The notes below the pieces were generated by a model, which worked only from the letters and a program-made list of their open reading frames with translations, searched no databases and was not told where the DNA came from. From an uncultured Peptoniphilus sp. (lineage in GTDB: Bacteria > Bacillota > Clostridia > Tissierellales > Peptoniphilaceae): a DNA stretch of 9,740 nt. The stretch's first letter is position 1, and each line of letters opens with the position of its first letter. The stretch is from assembly GCA_902488455.1 (NCBI GenBank), contig CABTWG010000045.1:1-9740 (forward strand). Direction: 5' to 3'. Made by a program: the position numbers and the translations under genes. Below are positions 1-6,081 of this stretch, one piece after another.

Positions 1-32
1 AAGGCTGATTTGCAGAACTCGACTGCCCGGCT

Positions 33-53
33 GTGGAAGCAGAATGCTTCCAC
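33..53. repeat. perfect 8-bp hairpin, first copy of a GGAAG/CTTCC repeat
   Basis: GTGGAAGC (33-40) and GCTTCCAC (46-53) are exact inverted repeats around a 5-base loop. They are followed by TACAAAG. The same arrangement (TGGAAGC, short loop, CTTCC, then CTACAA) recurs in degenerate form at 127-151, so this looks like one of two copies of a small dispersed palindromic repeat. No T-run follows on either strand, so it is not an obvious Rho-independent terminator. Confidence 0.6.
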
Positions 54-126
54 TACAAAGATGAATTGAAGTTTATTTTATCGTACGGCTAACGCCTAAG
101 TTGATAGAATGTAGTATTAAGGTTGA

Positions 127-151
127 TGGAAGCTCCTTTCTTCCGCTACAA
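127..151. repeat. second, degenerate copy of the GGAAG/CTTCC hairpin repeat
   Basis: TGGAAGC begins at 127 and CTTCC lies at 140-144, followed by GCTACAA. GGAAG (128-132) pairs with CTTCC (140-144) around a 7-base loop. Flanks and order match the 33-58 copy (TGGAAGC, loop, CTTCC, R, CTACAA), but the loop differs in sequence and length while the arms are kept. That pattern is expected of a structured repeat rather than chance. Confidence 0.5.
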
Positions 152-171
152 TAGCCCTTCCAACTGCAGTC

Positions 172-212
172 ACCCTGAGCGAAGACGGCTTTGCCGTCGT
201 AGTCGAATGGGT
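172..212. repeat. REP-like multi-tier palindrome
   Basis: A central perfect stem, GACGGC (184-189), loop TTT, GCCGTC (193-198), is nested inside weaker pairings CGA (180-182) with TCG (203-205), and ACCC (172-175) with GGGT (209-212). The outer halves (CACCCTGAGCGAAG on the left, TCGAATGGGTCT on the right) resemble, from memory, a palindromic intergenic repeat seen in many bacterial genomes, here with an extra hairpin inserted in its middle. Family membership is not proven from one copy. Confidence 0.55.
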
Positions 213-220
213 CTAACCTC

Positions 221-236
221 CGAAGAGCAATCTTTG
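221..236. repeat. small hairpin with GCAA tetraloop
   Basis: CGAAGA (221-226) pairs with TCTTTG (231-236), with one G-U pair, around GCAA, a GNRA-type tetraloop when read as plus-strand RNA. It is the fourth hairpin in a row in this non-coding stretch. On its own it could be chance. Confidence 0.3.
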
Positions 237-261
237 CAAATGAACATTTATAATCTTTTTC

Positions 262-290
262 AATAAAAAAGGCTGCTCATTGGCAACCTT
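262..290 (-). terminator. Rho-independent terminator of metK
   Basis: Read on the minus strand, AAGGTTGC (290-283) pairs with GCAGCCTT (276-269), an 8-bp stem with one G-U pair and a 6-base loop. It is followed directly by a run of T (plus-strand A-run at 265-270). It lies about 30 bases beyond the metK stop codon, the expected place for the end of that transcript. Confidence 0.85.
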
Positions 291-295
291 AATTC

Positions 296-324
296 TTTAA
301 ATCAATTTAAATCAATTTAAATTA
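296..324. repeat. 10-bp AT-rich tandem repeat at the metK 3' end
   Basis: TTTAAATCAA occurs twice head to tail (296-305, 306-315), followed by a partial third unit, TTTAAATTA (316-324). The last unit contains the metK stop codon (322-324 on the minus strand). It is probably replication slippage in AT-rich DNA between the stop and the terminator. No function is evident. Confidence 0.65.
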
Positions 325-1491
325 TTTTAAATATTCTTTTAATACTTCTACTCTATCTGTCTTTTCCCATGGTAGGTCTAGGTCTTCTCTTCCGAAGTGG
401 CCGTAGCTTGCTGTTTGTTTGTAGATTGGACGGATTAGGTCTAGTTCTTTTATGATCGCTGCTGGTCTTGGGTCGAAGTGTTTTAGTATTATTTCTTCTA
501 GTTTGTTATCGTCAAATACTCCTGTGCCAAATGTGTCAACCATTACTGATGTTGGTTTTGCTACTCCTATTGCATAGCTTAGTCCGATTTCACATTTCTT
601 TGCTAGTCCTGCTGCTACAACATTTTTCGCGATGTATCTTGCGTAGTAGCATGCGGATCTATCAACCTTTGTTGGATCTTTCCCTGAGAATGCTCCGCCG
701 CCGTGTCTTGCGTATCCGCCGTAGGTGTCGACGATGATCTTCCTTCCTGTTAGTCCTGCGTCTCCCATTGGTCCTCCGATTACGAATCTACCTGTTGGGT
801 TTACGAAGATTTCTGTGTCTTCTGTGATTAGTTTTTCGTCTACTACGGGTTTTATTACATGCTCTATCATGTCTTGTCTTATGGTTTCTAGGTCCACTTC
901 TGGTGAGTGTTGGGTGGAGATTACGATGTTGTGTATTTTCTTTGGCACGTTGTCTTCGTATTCCACACTCACTTGGGTCTTGCCATCTGGTCTTAGATAG
1001 TCAAGGGTTCCTTCGTGTCTTACTTCTGCTAATTTTTTAGATAGTTTGTGAGCTAGTGATATTGGTAGTGGCATTAGTTCTTCTGTTTCGTCGCAAGCAA
1101 ATCCAAACATTAGTCCTTGGTCTCCTGCTCCTAGTCTGTCTAGGTCCTCTTGGTCTTCGGATCTATCTACGCCCATTGCTATGTCCGGGGATTGATCCTT
1201 GATTGCTGATAGCACTGCGCAGGTATCTGCGTCGAAGCCGTACTTCGCTCTGTCGTATCCGATTTCTTTTAGCGTGTCTCTTACGATTTGTGTAAAATCT
1301 ACATATGTTTCTGTAGATATTTCTCCTGTGATTACGACCATTCCTGTGGATGCCATGGTTTCGCATGCTACTCTTGCGTTCTTATCTTCTGCAAGGATTG
1401 CGTCAAGGATTGCATCTGAGATTTGGTCACATACTTTGTCAGGATGTCCCTCTGTTACTGATTCTGATGTAAAAAGCCATTTTTTACTCAT
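322..1491 (-). CDS. metK: S-adenosylmethionine synthetase (methionine adenosyltransferase)
   Basis: Cytosolic enzyme that makes S-adenosylmethionine from methionine and ATP, releasing phosphate and diphosphate. It supplies methyl groups for DNA, RNA and protein methylation and polyamine-type reactions. The 389-residue product has the usual family length and all signature segments: the N-terminal nucleotide-binding EGHPDKVCDQISDAILD (His16, Asp18, Lys19), GAGDQG at 121-126, and the glycine-rich GGGAFSGKD at 264-272 with the following DRSACYYARYIAKN. The start is fixed by GAGGTG (plus 1496-1501) four bases before ATG, and the N-terminus matches the family. The gene is monocistronic here: its own promoter and SAM-I riboswitch lie upstream and a terminator follows the stop. 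Synthesis is therefore expected to fall when SAM is abundant. Nothing is missing or unusual in the protein. Confidence 0.98.
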   Translation of the reverse strand: MSKKWLFTSESVTEGHPDKVCDQISDAILDAILAEDKNARVACETMASTGMVVITGEISTETYVDFTQIVRDTLKEIGYDRAKYGFDADTCAVLSAIKDQSPDIAMGVDRSEDQEDLDRLGAGDQGLMFGFACDETEELMPLPISLAHKLSKKLAEVRHEGTLDYLRPDGKTQVSVEYEDNVPKKIHNIVISTQHSPEVDLETIRQDMIEHVIKPVVDEKLITEDTEIFVNPTGRFVIGGPMGDAGLTGRKIIVDTYGGYARHGGGAFSGKDPTKVDRSACYYARYIAKNVVAAGLAKKCEIGLSYAIGVAKPTSVMVDTFGTGVFDDNKLEEIILKHFDPRPAAIIKELDLIRPIYKQTASYGHFGREDLDLPWEKTDRVEVLKEYLK

Positions 1492-1526
1492 ACTTCACCT
1501 CTATATTAATATTAACCTTACGAAAT

Positions 1527-1553
1527 AAAAAAAAGCTCCAAAAAAGGGAGCTT
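1527..1553 (-). terminator. attenuator terminator of the metK SAM riboswitch
   Basis: On the minus strand AAGCTCC (1553-1547 in transcript order is the 5' arm AAGCTCC) pairs with GGAGCTT (1539-1533) around a 7-base loop, followed by eight T (1534-1527). It sits between the SAM aptamer and the metK ribosome binding site, so it is the expression platform. CTCCC in its 5' arm can also pair with GGGAG in the P4 region of the aptamer (plus 1573-1577), a plausible antiterminator. Confidence 0.9.
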
Positions 1554-1559
1554 GCGTTA

Positions 1560-1649
1560 CTTATCTTTCGGTCTCCCGTGGGATTTAGCACCTTTTAAAG
1601 GTTGCTGGCAGTGTCAATGTGCCCATTCACTCTTCTGCCTCTCAATAAG
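1560..1649 (-). promoter_or_regulatory. SAM-I (S-box) riboswitch aptamer upstream of metK
   Basis: The minus-strand leader has the S-box layout. P1 is formed by CTTAT (1649-1645) and ATAAG (1564-1560). The conserved TGAGAGG follows P1. P2 is closed by GGCAG/CTGCC (1639-1635 with 1611-1607) and has an inner AATG/CATT arm with loop GGCA. The conserved GCAACC precedes P3 (AACCTTT/AAAGGT), followed by GGTGCTAAATCC. P4 is CGG, GAGA tetraloop, CCG (1578-1569), and GAAAGATAAG closes P1. The P2 loop GGCA (1623-1620) can pair with TGCT after P3 (1590-1587), matching the known pseudoknot. SAM binding should stabilise P1 and allow the downstream terminator to form, switching metK off. The K-turn side of P2 is less canonical than the consensus, but the core is intact. 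Confidence 0.95.
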
Positions 1650-1658
1650 GTCAACTTT

Positions 1659-1687
1659 ATTCTATCACGACTTATGCTTTTTTTCAA
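1659..1687 (-). promoter_or_regulatory. metK promoter
   Basis: On the minus strand TTGAAA (plus 1687-1682) and TAGAAT (plus 1664-1659) are separated by 17 bases, with TG one base before the -10 box (extended -10). Transcription would start about 1652, just before the riboswitch P1 at 1649, so the aptamer is at the very 5' end of the RNA. Confidence 0.8.
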
Positions 1688-1700
1688 TTGGAGTCTTAAT

Positions 1701-1710
1701 AAAGTACTTT
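1701..1710. promoter_or_regulatory. 10-bp palindrome between divergent promoters
   Basis: AAAGTACTTT is a perfect palindrome lying between the metK -35 box (1682-1687) and the yitT-family gene's -35 region (1715-1720). It is placed where a repressor or activator could touch both promoters. It is AT-rich and short, so chance is possible. Confidence 0.25.
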
Positions 1711-1714
1711 TTCA

Positions 1715-1743
1715 TTGTAGTGATATGTTTAATTTGTTATAAT
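1715..1743 (+). promoter_or_regulatory. promoter of the YitT-family gene
   Basis: TATAAT at 1738-1743 is a perfect -10 box preceded by TGT, making an extended -10. A weak -35 box, TTGTAG (1715-1720), stands 17 bases upstream. The predicted start near 1750 leaves a leader of only about 13 bases, consisting almost entirely of the ribosome binding site. Confidence 0.7.
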
Positions 1744-1762
1744 CAAAGTGAGGTGATATGAC

Positions 1763-2617
1763 ATGAAATCAAGTTTCAATTTAAAAAGATTTTTATTCGT
1801 AAACATAGGTGTAATTCTTGTTGCTGTAGGATTACATTTTTTCTTGGTTCCAAACTCTTTGGCAGTTGGAGGAACGTCTGGTCTTTCTATAGAAATAAAC
1901 CATTTGTTCCCGTTCATACCAGTACCATACATACTGACCGCTCTTAATACCATATTAGTTGTCATAGGTTTTATTTTTATCGGCGCGGACTTTGGATTTT
2001 ATACTGTGTATGCTTCCATTTCCCTGGGAGTTTTTTTAAGGATTTTAGAAGTTATAGTCCCTCTTAGCGGATCTATTGTAGAAGGCGATATATTTATAAA
2101 TTTAATTTTCGGTATCTTTATCCAAGCTGTTGGTATAGGTATCGTTGTTAACCAAGGTGCCAGCACCGGTGGTACGGATATCGTGGCTAAGATAGTTGAA
2201 ACTTATACCAGATTTTCTTTTGGTCAAGGGCTTATCATGAGTGACGGTGTAGTTACAGTACTTGCTGCTCTTTTATACGGTCCTAAACTTGGTATGTATG
2301 CTCTTCTTGGTGCATTTATAAATAGTACCGTTATTGACAGAATGATAGCAGGTTTTGACACCAAGTACCACATCACCATTGTTACTAAAAAGGTTGAAGA
2401 GATTAATCAGTTCATCCTTGTGGACCTTTATAGAGGATCTACTCTTTATGAAGCAAAGGGGGGCTACCAAAAGGAAGACAGAACTATTATAGTAACTGTT
2501 GTAAATAAGAGCGACTATGTTAAACTTAAAGAATTTATTAGAAAGACTGATAAAGATGCATTTATGTATGTTTCTAATGTAACTGAAGTAGAAGGTTACG
2601 GCTTTACTTACGAATAA
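1763..2617 (+). CDS. YitT family (DUF161 + DUF2179) integral membrane protein
   Basis: A 284-residue membrane protein of the YitT family. The N-terminal two thirds (about 10-195) is hydrophobic, with about five or six membrane segments and the family's glycine-rich signatures GGTSGLS (36-42) and GASTGGTDIVAKIV (132-145). The C-terminal 85 residues form a soluble DUF2179 domain ending in VTEVEGYGF. A transport role is often assumed for this family, but the substrate is not established and nothing here identifies it. The start is ATG at 1763, seven bases after GAGGTG (1750-1755). An ATG at 1758 hits a stop after two codons. The gene has its own promoter and terminator and is divergent from metK. 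It does not share the SAM riboswitch, so a methionine link is not shown. Confidence 0.92.
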   Translation: MKSSFNLKRFLFVNIGVILVAVGLHFFLVPNSLAVGGTSGLSIEINHLFPFIPVPYILTALNTILVVIGFIFIGADFGFYTVYASISLGVFLRILEVIVPLSGSIVEGDIFINLIFGIFIQAVGIGIVVNQGASTGGTDIVAKIVETYTRFSFGQGLIMSDGVVTVLAALLYGPKLGMYALLGAFINSTVIDRMIAGFDTKYHITIVTKKVEEINQFILVDLYRGSTLYEAKGGYQKEDRTIIVTVVNKSDYVKLKEFIRKTDKDAFMYVSNVTEVEGYGFTYE

Positions 2618-2624
2618 TTATTTT

Positions 2625-2652
2625 ACGCTTTGGTTTTGCCAAGGCGTTTTTT
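2625..2652 (+). terminator. Rho-independent terminator after the YitT-family gene
   Basis: ACGCTTTGG (2625-2633) pairs with CCAAGGCGT (2639-2647), nine base pairs with one G-U, around a 5-base loop. A T-run (2647-2652) follows. It starts eight bases after the stop codon and separates this gene from the downstream operon. Confidence 0.9.
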
Positions 2653-2703
2653 ATTTGGATTTGTATACTGATTTCATTCTACGCTTCATCTTTATTTTGT
2701 AAA

Positions 2704-2732
2704 TTTAATTATTTAGTGTTTTGTGTTAAAAT
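2704..2732 (+). promoter_or_regulatory. likely promoter of the yybS-gdpP-rplI-dnaB-uppP operon
   Basis: TAAAAT (2727-2732) preceded by TGT gives an extended -10. TTTAAT (2704-2709) is a weak -35 at 17-base spacing. The initiation point would be about 2739, leaving a leader of roughly 11 bases before ATG at 2750. Placed after a strong terminator and before the first operon gene, some promoter is required here. The exact boxes are less certain, since TATACT (2733-2738) overlaps but would lie too close to the ribosome binding site. Confidence 0.5.
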
Positions 2733-2749
2733 TATACTTGGAGAATATT

Positions 2750-3652
2750 ATGAATAAAACAAACAAGACATTAATACTTTTTTTACAAGGACTTAGTTTA
2801 GGAATACTTTCGATAATTTTTCCTCCAACGATATTTTTCATTCCACATAGATTCTTGACCTATGCTTACGAGGATTCAATAATAAAATCTATCTTGTACT
2901 TTGGAATGGCATGTCTAGGAGTTGGACTTTTAAATCCACCATTTGGAGTATTTCTATTTACTATTTGTGGTCCACTTATACTGGTTCTTCACTATATGAT
3001 GACAAGTAAGATAAGAAGCCACTATACAATCATTGCAGGTGGAACCATCACTTTTGTGGCTGGGATTATGATCATGTACGCAATGGGCATAAGCGGCGAA
3101 ACTCTTCTATCTGAAGAGAGCATAAATAACTATATACAAAATGCTGAGATGATCTTTAAAAATGCAGGGCTAAACACTCATCAGTTCGAAGATATGAAGG
3201 CAGCTCTTATCCTTAGCTTTAGAAATAGCGTAAGACTCATTCCATCTATCATGGTAGTGACTTCGATGCTTCTATCCTATATAACTTACAACAAGTCAGC
3301 TAGGGCGATTATTTCAAGTGGAAAACTCGTTCCTTATGGAGGCCCATTTGAATACTTTAGGATGCCTAGATCATATACTATCGTTATGGCTTTTGTAATT
3401 GTGATTATGGACTTGGTCTTAAAAAATATGGAGACCCTTAGTTTTAACATAAAGGCGATACTACTTTTTTCTATGTTTATACAAGGAGTAAGCGTCCTTA
3501 AATTCTATATGAACAGAATGAAGATGGGTAAATTTATCCAAGGGTTTGTGATCCTGTCCATGATGTTATTTGTATGGACTCAGGTAATAGCAGTAATCAT
3601 CGGTTTTATAGATTCAATTCTAAATATTAGGAGGTTACCGAATTTTCTATGA
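2750..3652 (+). CDS. YybS-like DUF2232 integral membrane protein
   Basis: A 300-residue very hydrophobic protein with about eight predicted membrane segments, clustered at residues 8-80, 95-113, 163-180, 210-225 and 235-290. Around residues 199-207 it has PFEYFRMPR, the kind of aromatic/proline segment found in the DUF2232 (YybS) family. The main support for identity is position: yybS directly precedes gdpP in Bacillus and many relatives. Function is unknown in the family. I start it at ATG 2750 because GGAGAA (2740-2745) precedes it. A GTG at 2723 would extend the frame by nine residues but lies inside the putative -10 box. It is the first gene of the operon and overlaps gdpP by four bases (ATGA). 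Confidence 0.85.
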   Translation: MNKTNKTLILFLQGLSLGILSIIFPPTIFFIPHRFLTYAYEDSIIKSILYFGMACLGVGLLNPPFGVFLFTICGPLILVLHYMMTSKIRSHYTIIAGGTITFVAGIMIMYAMGISGETLLSEESINNYIQNAEMIFKNAGLNTHQFEDMKAALILSFRNSVRLIPSIMVVTSMLLSYITYNKSARAIISSGKLVPYGGPFEYFRMPRSYTIVMAFVIVIMDLVLKNMETLSFNIKAILLFSMFIQGVSVLKFYMNRMKMGKFIQGFVILSMMLFVWTQVIAVIIGFIDSILNIRRLPNFL

Positions 3653-5631
3653 ATGATAAATATTTTAATCTAGAAGATTTTAAGCTTGTGCTTATATTTT
3701 CTATTATAGCTATCGGTGTGGCTTCTTATTTCAAACCAATCATTGGAGGTATATTATTCTTAGTCTTCCTATACATTCTTTTTACATCCTATAAAAAGGT
3801 AAAGGATAAGAACGATGCTTCAAAAAAATATATCGAAGCAATTTCAGAAGATTTTGATTCTATCACTAAAAAAGCGATCTTTAACATGCCTTTCCCACTG
3901 GTTATCACAGATGAACATGGGACGATTCTCTGGTACAACTCCCTCTATAGAGAGCTGTTTGACGAAGAAATCATGGGCGAAGATATAAAAGATCTTATGA
4001 CTGATATCTTTGTAGATTCAGAAAGTGACTATGTAAATTTCGAAATGAGATTTAAAGATCACGACTACAATATATTTACAAACTCTTCAGAAGTTAAATC
4101 TCAAGAAAGTGGCAGAGAATATATAAGAGTTTTCTTTATGGTGGACAACTCATCTACTGCAGAGCTTGAAAAGATCATAGCTGATACCACACCAATGGTT
4201 CTAAAGGTAGAGATAGATAACTACGATGAAGTCATGGATTCTACGCCACAAAATCAAAGACCGATCCTTCTTGCAGAGATCGACTCTATAATAAGAGCAT
4301 ATTTCGATGAACTCGATGGACTCATTGCAAAGATGGATGATGGGAACTACTTGGTTGTAGTTTCTAACTTTGGATTTAGCCAAATTAAAGATAGAAAGTT
4401 TGACCTACTTGACGACCTTCGCGAACTCAAGAGAGGAAACACCATTCCTGTCACTCTTTCAATAGGTGTATCAAGCCCTGTTAGAAATCTAAAAGAAGCT
4501 GCAAATGAAGCGGAAACTGCACTTGACATTTCACTAGGACGTGGAGGAGACCAAGCGGTGGTAAAGGTTGAGGACTCCTACGAATTTTTCGGAGGAAGAT
4601 CCAAAGCTGTTGAAAAGAGAAACAAGGTTAAGGCAAGGGTAATAGGTATTGCCCTTAGACAACTTATAGATGCAACTGACGACATCCTTATAATGGGTCA
4701 TGCAAACCCAGATATGGACGCAATCGGTGCGGCAATAGGAGTGCTTCGTGCAGTTATAAATAGAAATAAAAATGGATATATAGTTCTATCAGAATCCAAT
4801 CCATCTATCGAAAATCTCCTTGCGAGACTTAAAGAAGAAGCACCAGAGATAGCTAAACATATAATAAATCACGAAACAGCTCTAGCAAAGATAAATCGCC
4901 ATTCACTATTAATAATGGTGGATAATCACAGGCCATCCATGACGGAGCTACCAGAACTTACGGAAAAGACGGATCAAATAGTGGTAATAGACCATCATAG
5001 AAGATCCAAGGAGTTCGTTGAATCTCCAGTGCTCACATATATTGAGCCCTATTCATCTTCAACCTGTGAGCTTGTGACAGAAATACTTGCGTATATGAGC
5101 GATAACTTAAACCTATCTCACTTTGAAGCCGATGCGATAATGAGTGGTATAGTTGTAGATACAAAGAACTTTACATTCCAAACAGGAGTTAGGACCTTTG
5201 AAGCTGCTTCAATCCTAAAGAGGGCAGGAGCAGACATGTTCAGAGTACAAGGTCTATTTAAAAATGATTTAGACACATTGGTTTCGAAGGCAGAAGTTGT
5301 CCACGGAACTAAGATCATCCACAAAAACATAGCCATATCAAGGCTAGATAGAGATTCTGAAAACTCTGTTTTAATAGCTGCTCAAGCGGCGGACGAGCTA
5401 CTTGGAATAAATGGAATCGAAGCAAGTTTTGTGCTCACTCGCAAAAACGATAAGATTCATATATCTGGAAGATCGAGAGGAGACTTTTCAGTACAACTTG
5501 TCCTTGAAAAAATAGGCGGTGGAGGCCATCTAAACATGGCTGGAGCACAGATTGAAACAAATGATATAGACGAAGCAGAAAGTATACTTGTAGATGCAGT
5601 TGAAAAATATTTAGACGAGGTGGAAAAATGA
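3649..5631 (+). CDS. gdpP: cyclic-di-AMP phosphodiesterase GdpP (YybT), membrane-anchored DHH/DHHA1 protein
   Basis: Hydrolyses c-di-AMP to pApA, and so tunes potassium and osmotic balance, cell-wall homeostasis and beta-lactam tolerance in Firmicutes. The 660 residues have the family order: two membrane helices (about 12-27 and 31-47), a PAS-like domain (about 75-170), a degenerate GGDEF domain (about 175-305) in which the signature is replaced by MDDGNY (229-234), then DHH and DHHA1 phosphodiesterase domains (about 340-655). Metal ligands are present: His351, Asp355 and Asp357 in GHANPDMDAIG, Asp425 in VDNH, Asp448-His449-His450, and Asp504 in VVDTKNF. GGGGH is at 623-627. All look intact, so the enzyme should be active. 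The start overlaps the previous stop (ATGA). The nearest strong ribosome site, AGGAGG (3629-3634), is 14 bases away, so translation probably depends on coupling. Confidence 0.97.
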   Translation: MNDKYFNLEDFKLVLIFSIIAIGVASYFKPIIGGILFLVFLYILFTSYKKVKDKNDASKKYIEAISEDFDSITKKAIFNMPFPLVITDEHGTILWYNSLYRELFDEEIMGEDIKDLMTDIFVDSESDYVNFEMRFKDHDYNIFTNSSEVKSQESGREYIRVFFMVDNSSTAELEKIIADTTPMVLKVEIDNYDEVMDSTPQNQRPILLAEIDSIIRAYFDELDGLIAKMDDGNYLVVVSNFGFSQIKDRKFDLLDDLRELKRGNTIPVTLSIGVSSPVRNLKEAANEAETALDISLGRGGDQAVVKVEDSYEFFGGRSKAVEKRNKVKARVIGIALRQLIDATDDILIMGHANPDMDAIGAAIGVLRAVINRNKNGYIVLSESNPSIENLLARLKEEAPEIAKHIINHETALAKINRHSLLIMVDNHRPSMTELPELTEKTDQIVVIDHHRRSKEFVESPVLTYIEPYSSSTCELVTEILAYMSDNLNLSHFEADAIMSGIVVDTKNFTFQTGVRTFEAASILKRAGADMFRVQGLFKNDLDTLVSKAEVVHGTKIIHKNIAISRLDRDSENSVLIAAQAADELLGINGIEASFVLTRKNDKIHISGRSRGDFSVQLVLEKIGGGGHLNMAGAQIETNDIDEAESILVDAVEKYLDEVEK

Positions 5632-6077
5632 AAATAATTCTATTAAAAGACGATAAAAATTTAGGAAAAGCCGGAACACTTACCGATGCAAAAGACGGAT
5701 ATGCAAGGAACTTTTTATTTCCAAAGAAGATAGCCATAGAAGCTACAGAAGAAAACCTAGCTAAGTGGAAAGAAGAACAAAAAAGACTTCAAGCTGAAGA
5801 AGATAAGAATAGACAAGACGCAATGGAATTTAAGAAGAGACTTGAATCAGAAAAAATTGTGCTAAAGGTAAAAGCAGGAGATAACGGAAGACTATTTGGA
5901 GCTATAACTTCTCAAAATATAGCAGATGAAATGAAAAATGCATTTGGAGAAAAGCTTGATAAGAGAAAGATAGTTCTAAGTGAAAATATAAAGACAGAAG
6001 GAATCCACACAGTAGAAGTAAAACTATTCCAAGATATATCTGCTAAGCTTAAAGTTGTAGTAGAAGGCATCAGGTGA
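5628..6077 (+). CDS. rplI: 50S ribosomal protein L9
   Basis: Structural protein of the large ribosomal subunit. It binds 23S rRNA and extends from the particle on a long helix, and helps limit frameshifting. The 149-residue length is typical. The N-terminal RNA-binding domain has the hallmark start MKIILLKDDKNLGKAG and GYARNFLFPKKIAIEAT. A charged connecting helix follows (about 45-75), and the C-terminal domain contains GDNGRLFGAITSQNIAD. The start codon overlaps the gdpP stop (ATGA) and GAGGTGG (5617-5623) gives good spacing. gdpP-rplI-dnaB order is conserved in Bacillus-type genomes, which supports all three calls. Confidence 0.98.
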   Translation: MKIILLKDDKNLGKAGTLTDAKDGYARNFLFPKKIAIEATEENLAKWKEEQKRLQAEEDKNRQDAMEFKKRLESEKIVLKVKAGDNGRLFGAITSQNIADEMKNAFGEKLDKRKIVLSENIKTEGIHTVEVKLFQDISAKLKVVVEGIR

Positions 6078-6081
6078 TAAT

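Larger units (their letters stand above)
1..250. other. non-coding region with four hairpins, left edge of window
   Basis: I find no convincing gene here. The only open frames are about 20 codons running in from the window edge, without a recognisable protein. The stretch holds four separate short inverted repeats (33-53, 128-144, 172-212 and 221-236), described individually below. It is GC-richer than the AT-rich DNA just before the metK terminator. It probably represents intergenic repeats, possibly a decayed element, downstream of whatever gene lies left of the window. Confidence 0.6.

Noticed and set aside
1..69. Short open frames entering from the left edge, possibly a gene's 3' end
   Set aside because: The frames are about 20 codons, overlap a perfect hairpin, and show no recognisable protein. 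They could not be supported.
725..1528. Plus-strand open frames opposite metK
   Set aside because: They lie antisense to an unmistakable metK, have no family features, and fit the mirror effect of its codon use.
2723..2749. GTG start adding nine residues to the YybS-like protein
   Set aside because: It has no ribosome site and overlaps the proposed -10 box. ATG 2750 has GGAGAA at good spacing.
4917..4925. GGTGGATAA, one mismatch from a DnaA box (TGTGGATAA), in a region near dnaB
   Set aside because: It is a single site inside gdpP, encoding the conserved Val-Asp-Asn-His segment. There is no cluster of boxes or AT-rich unwinding element.
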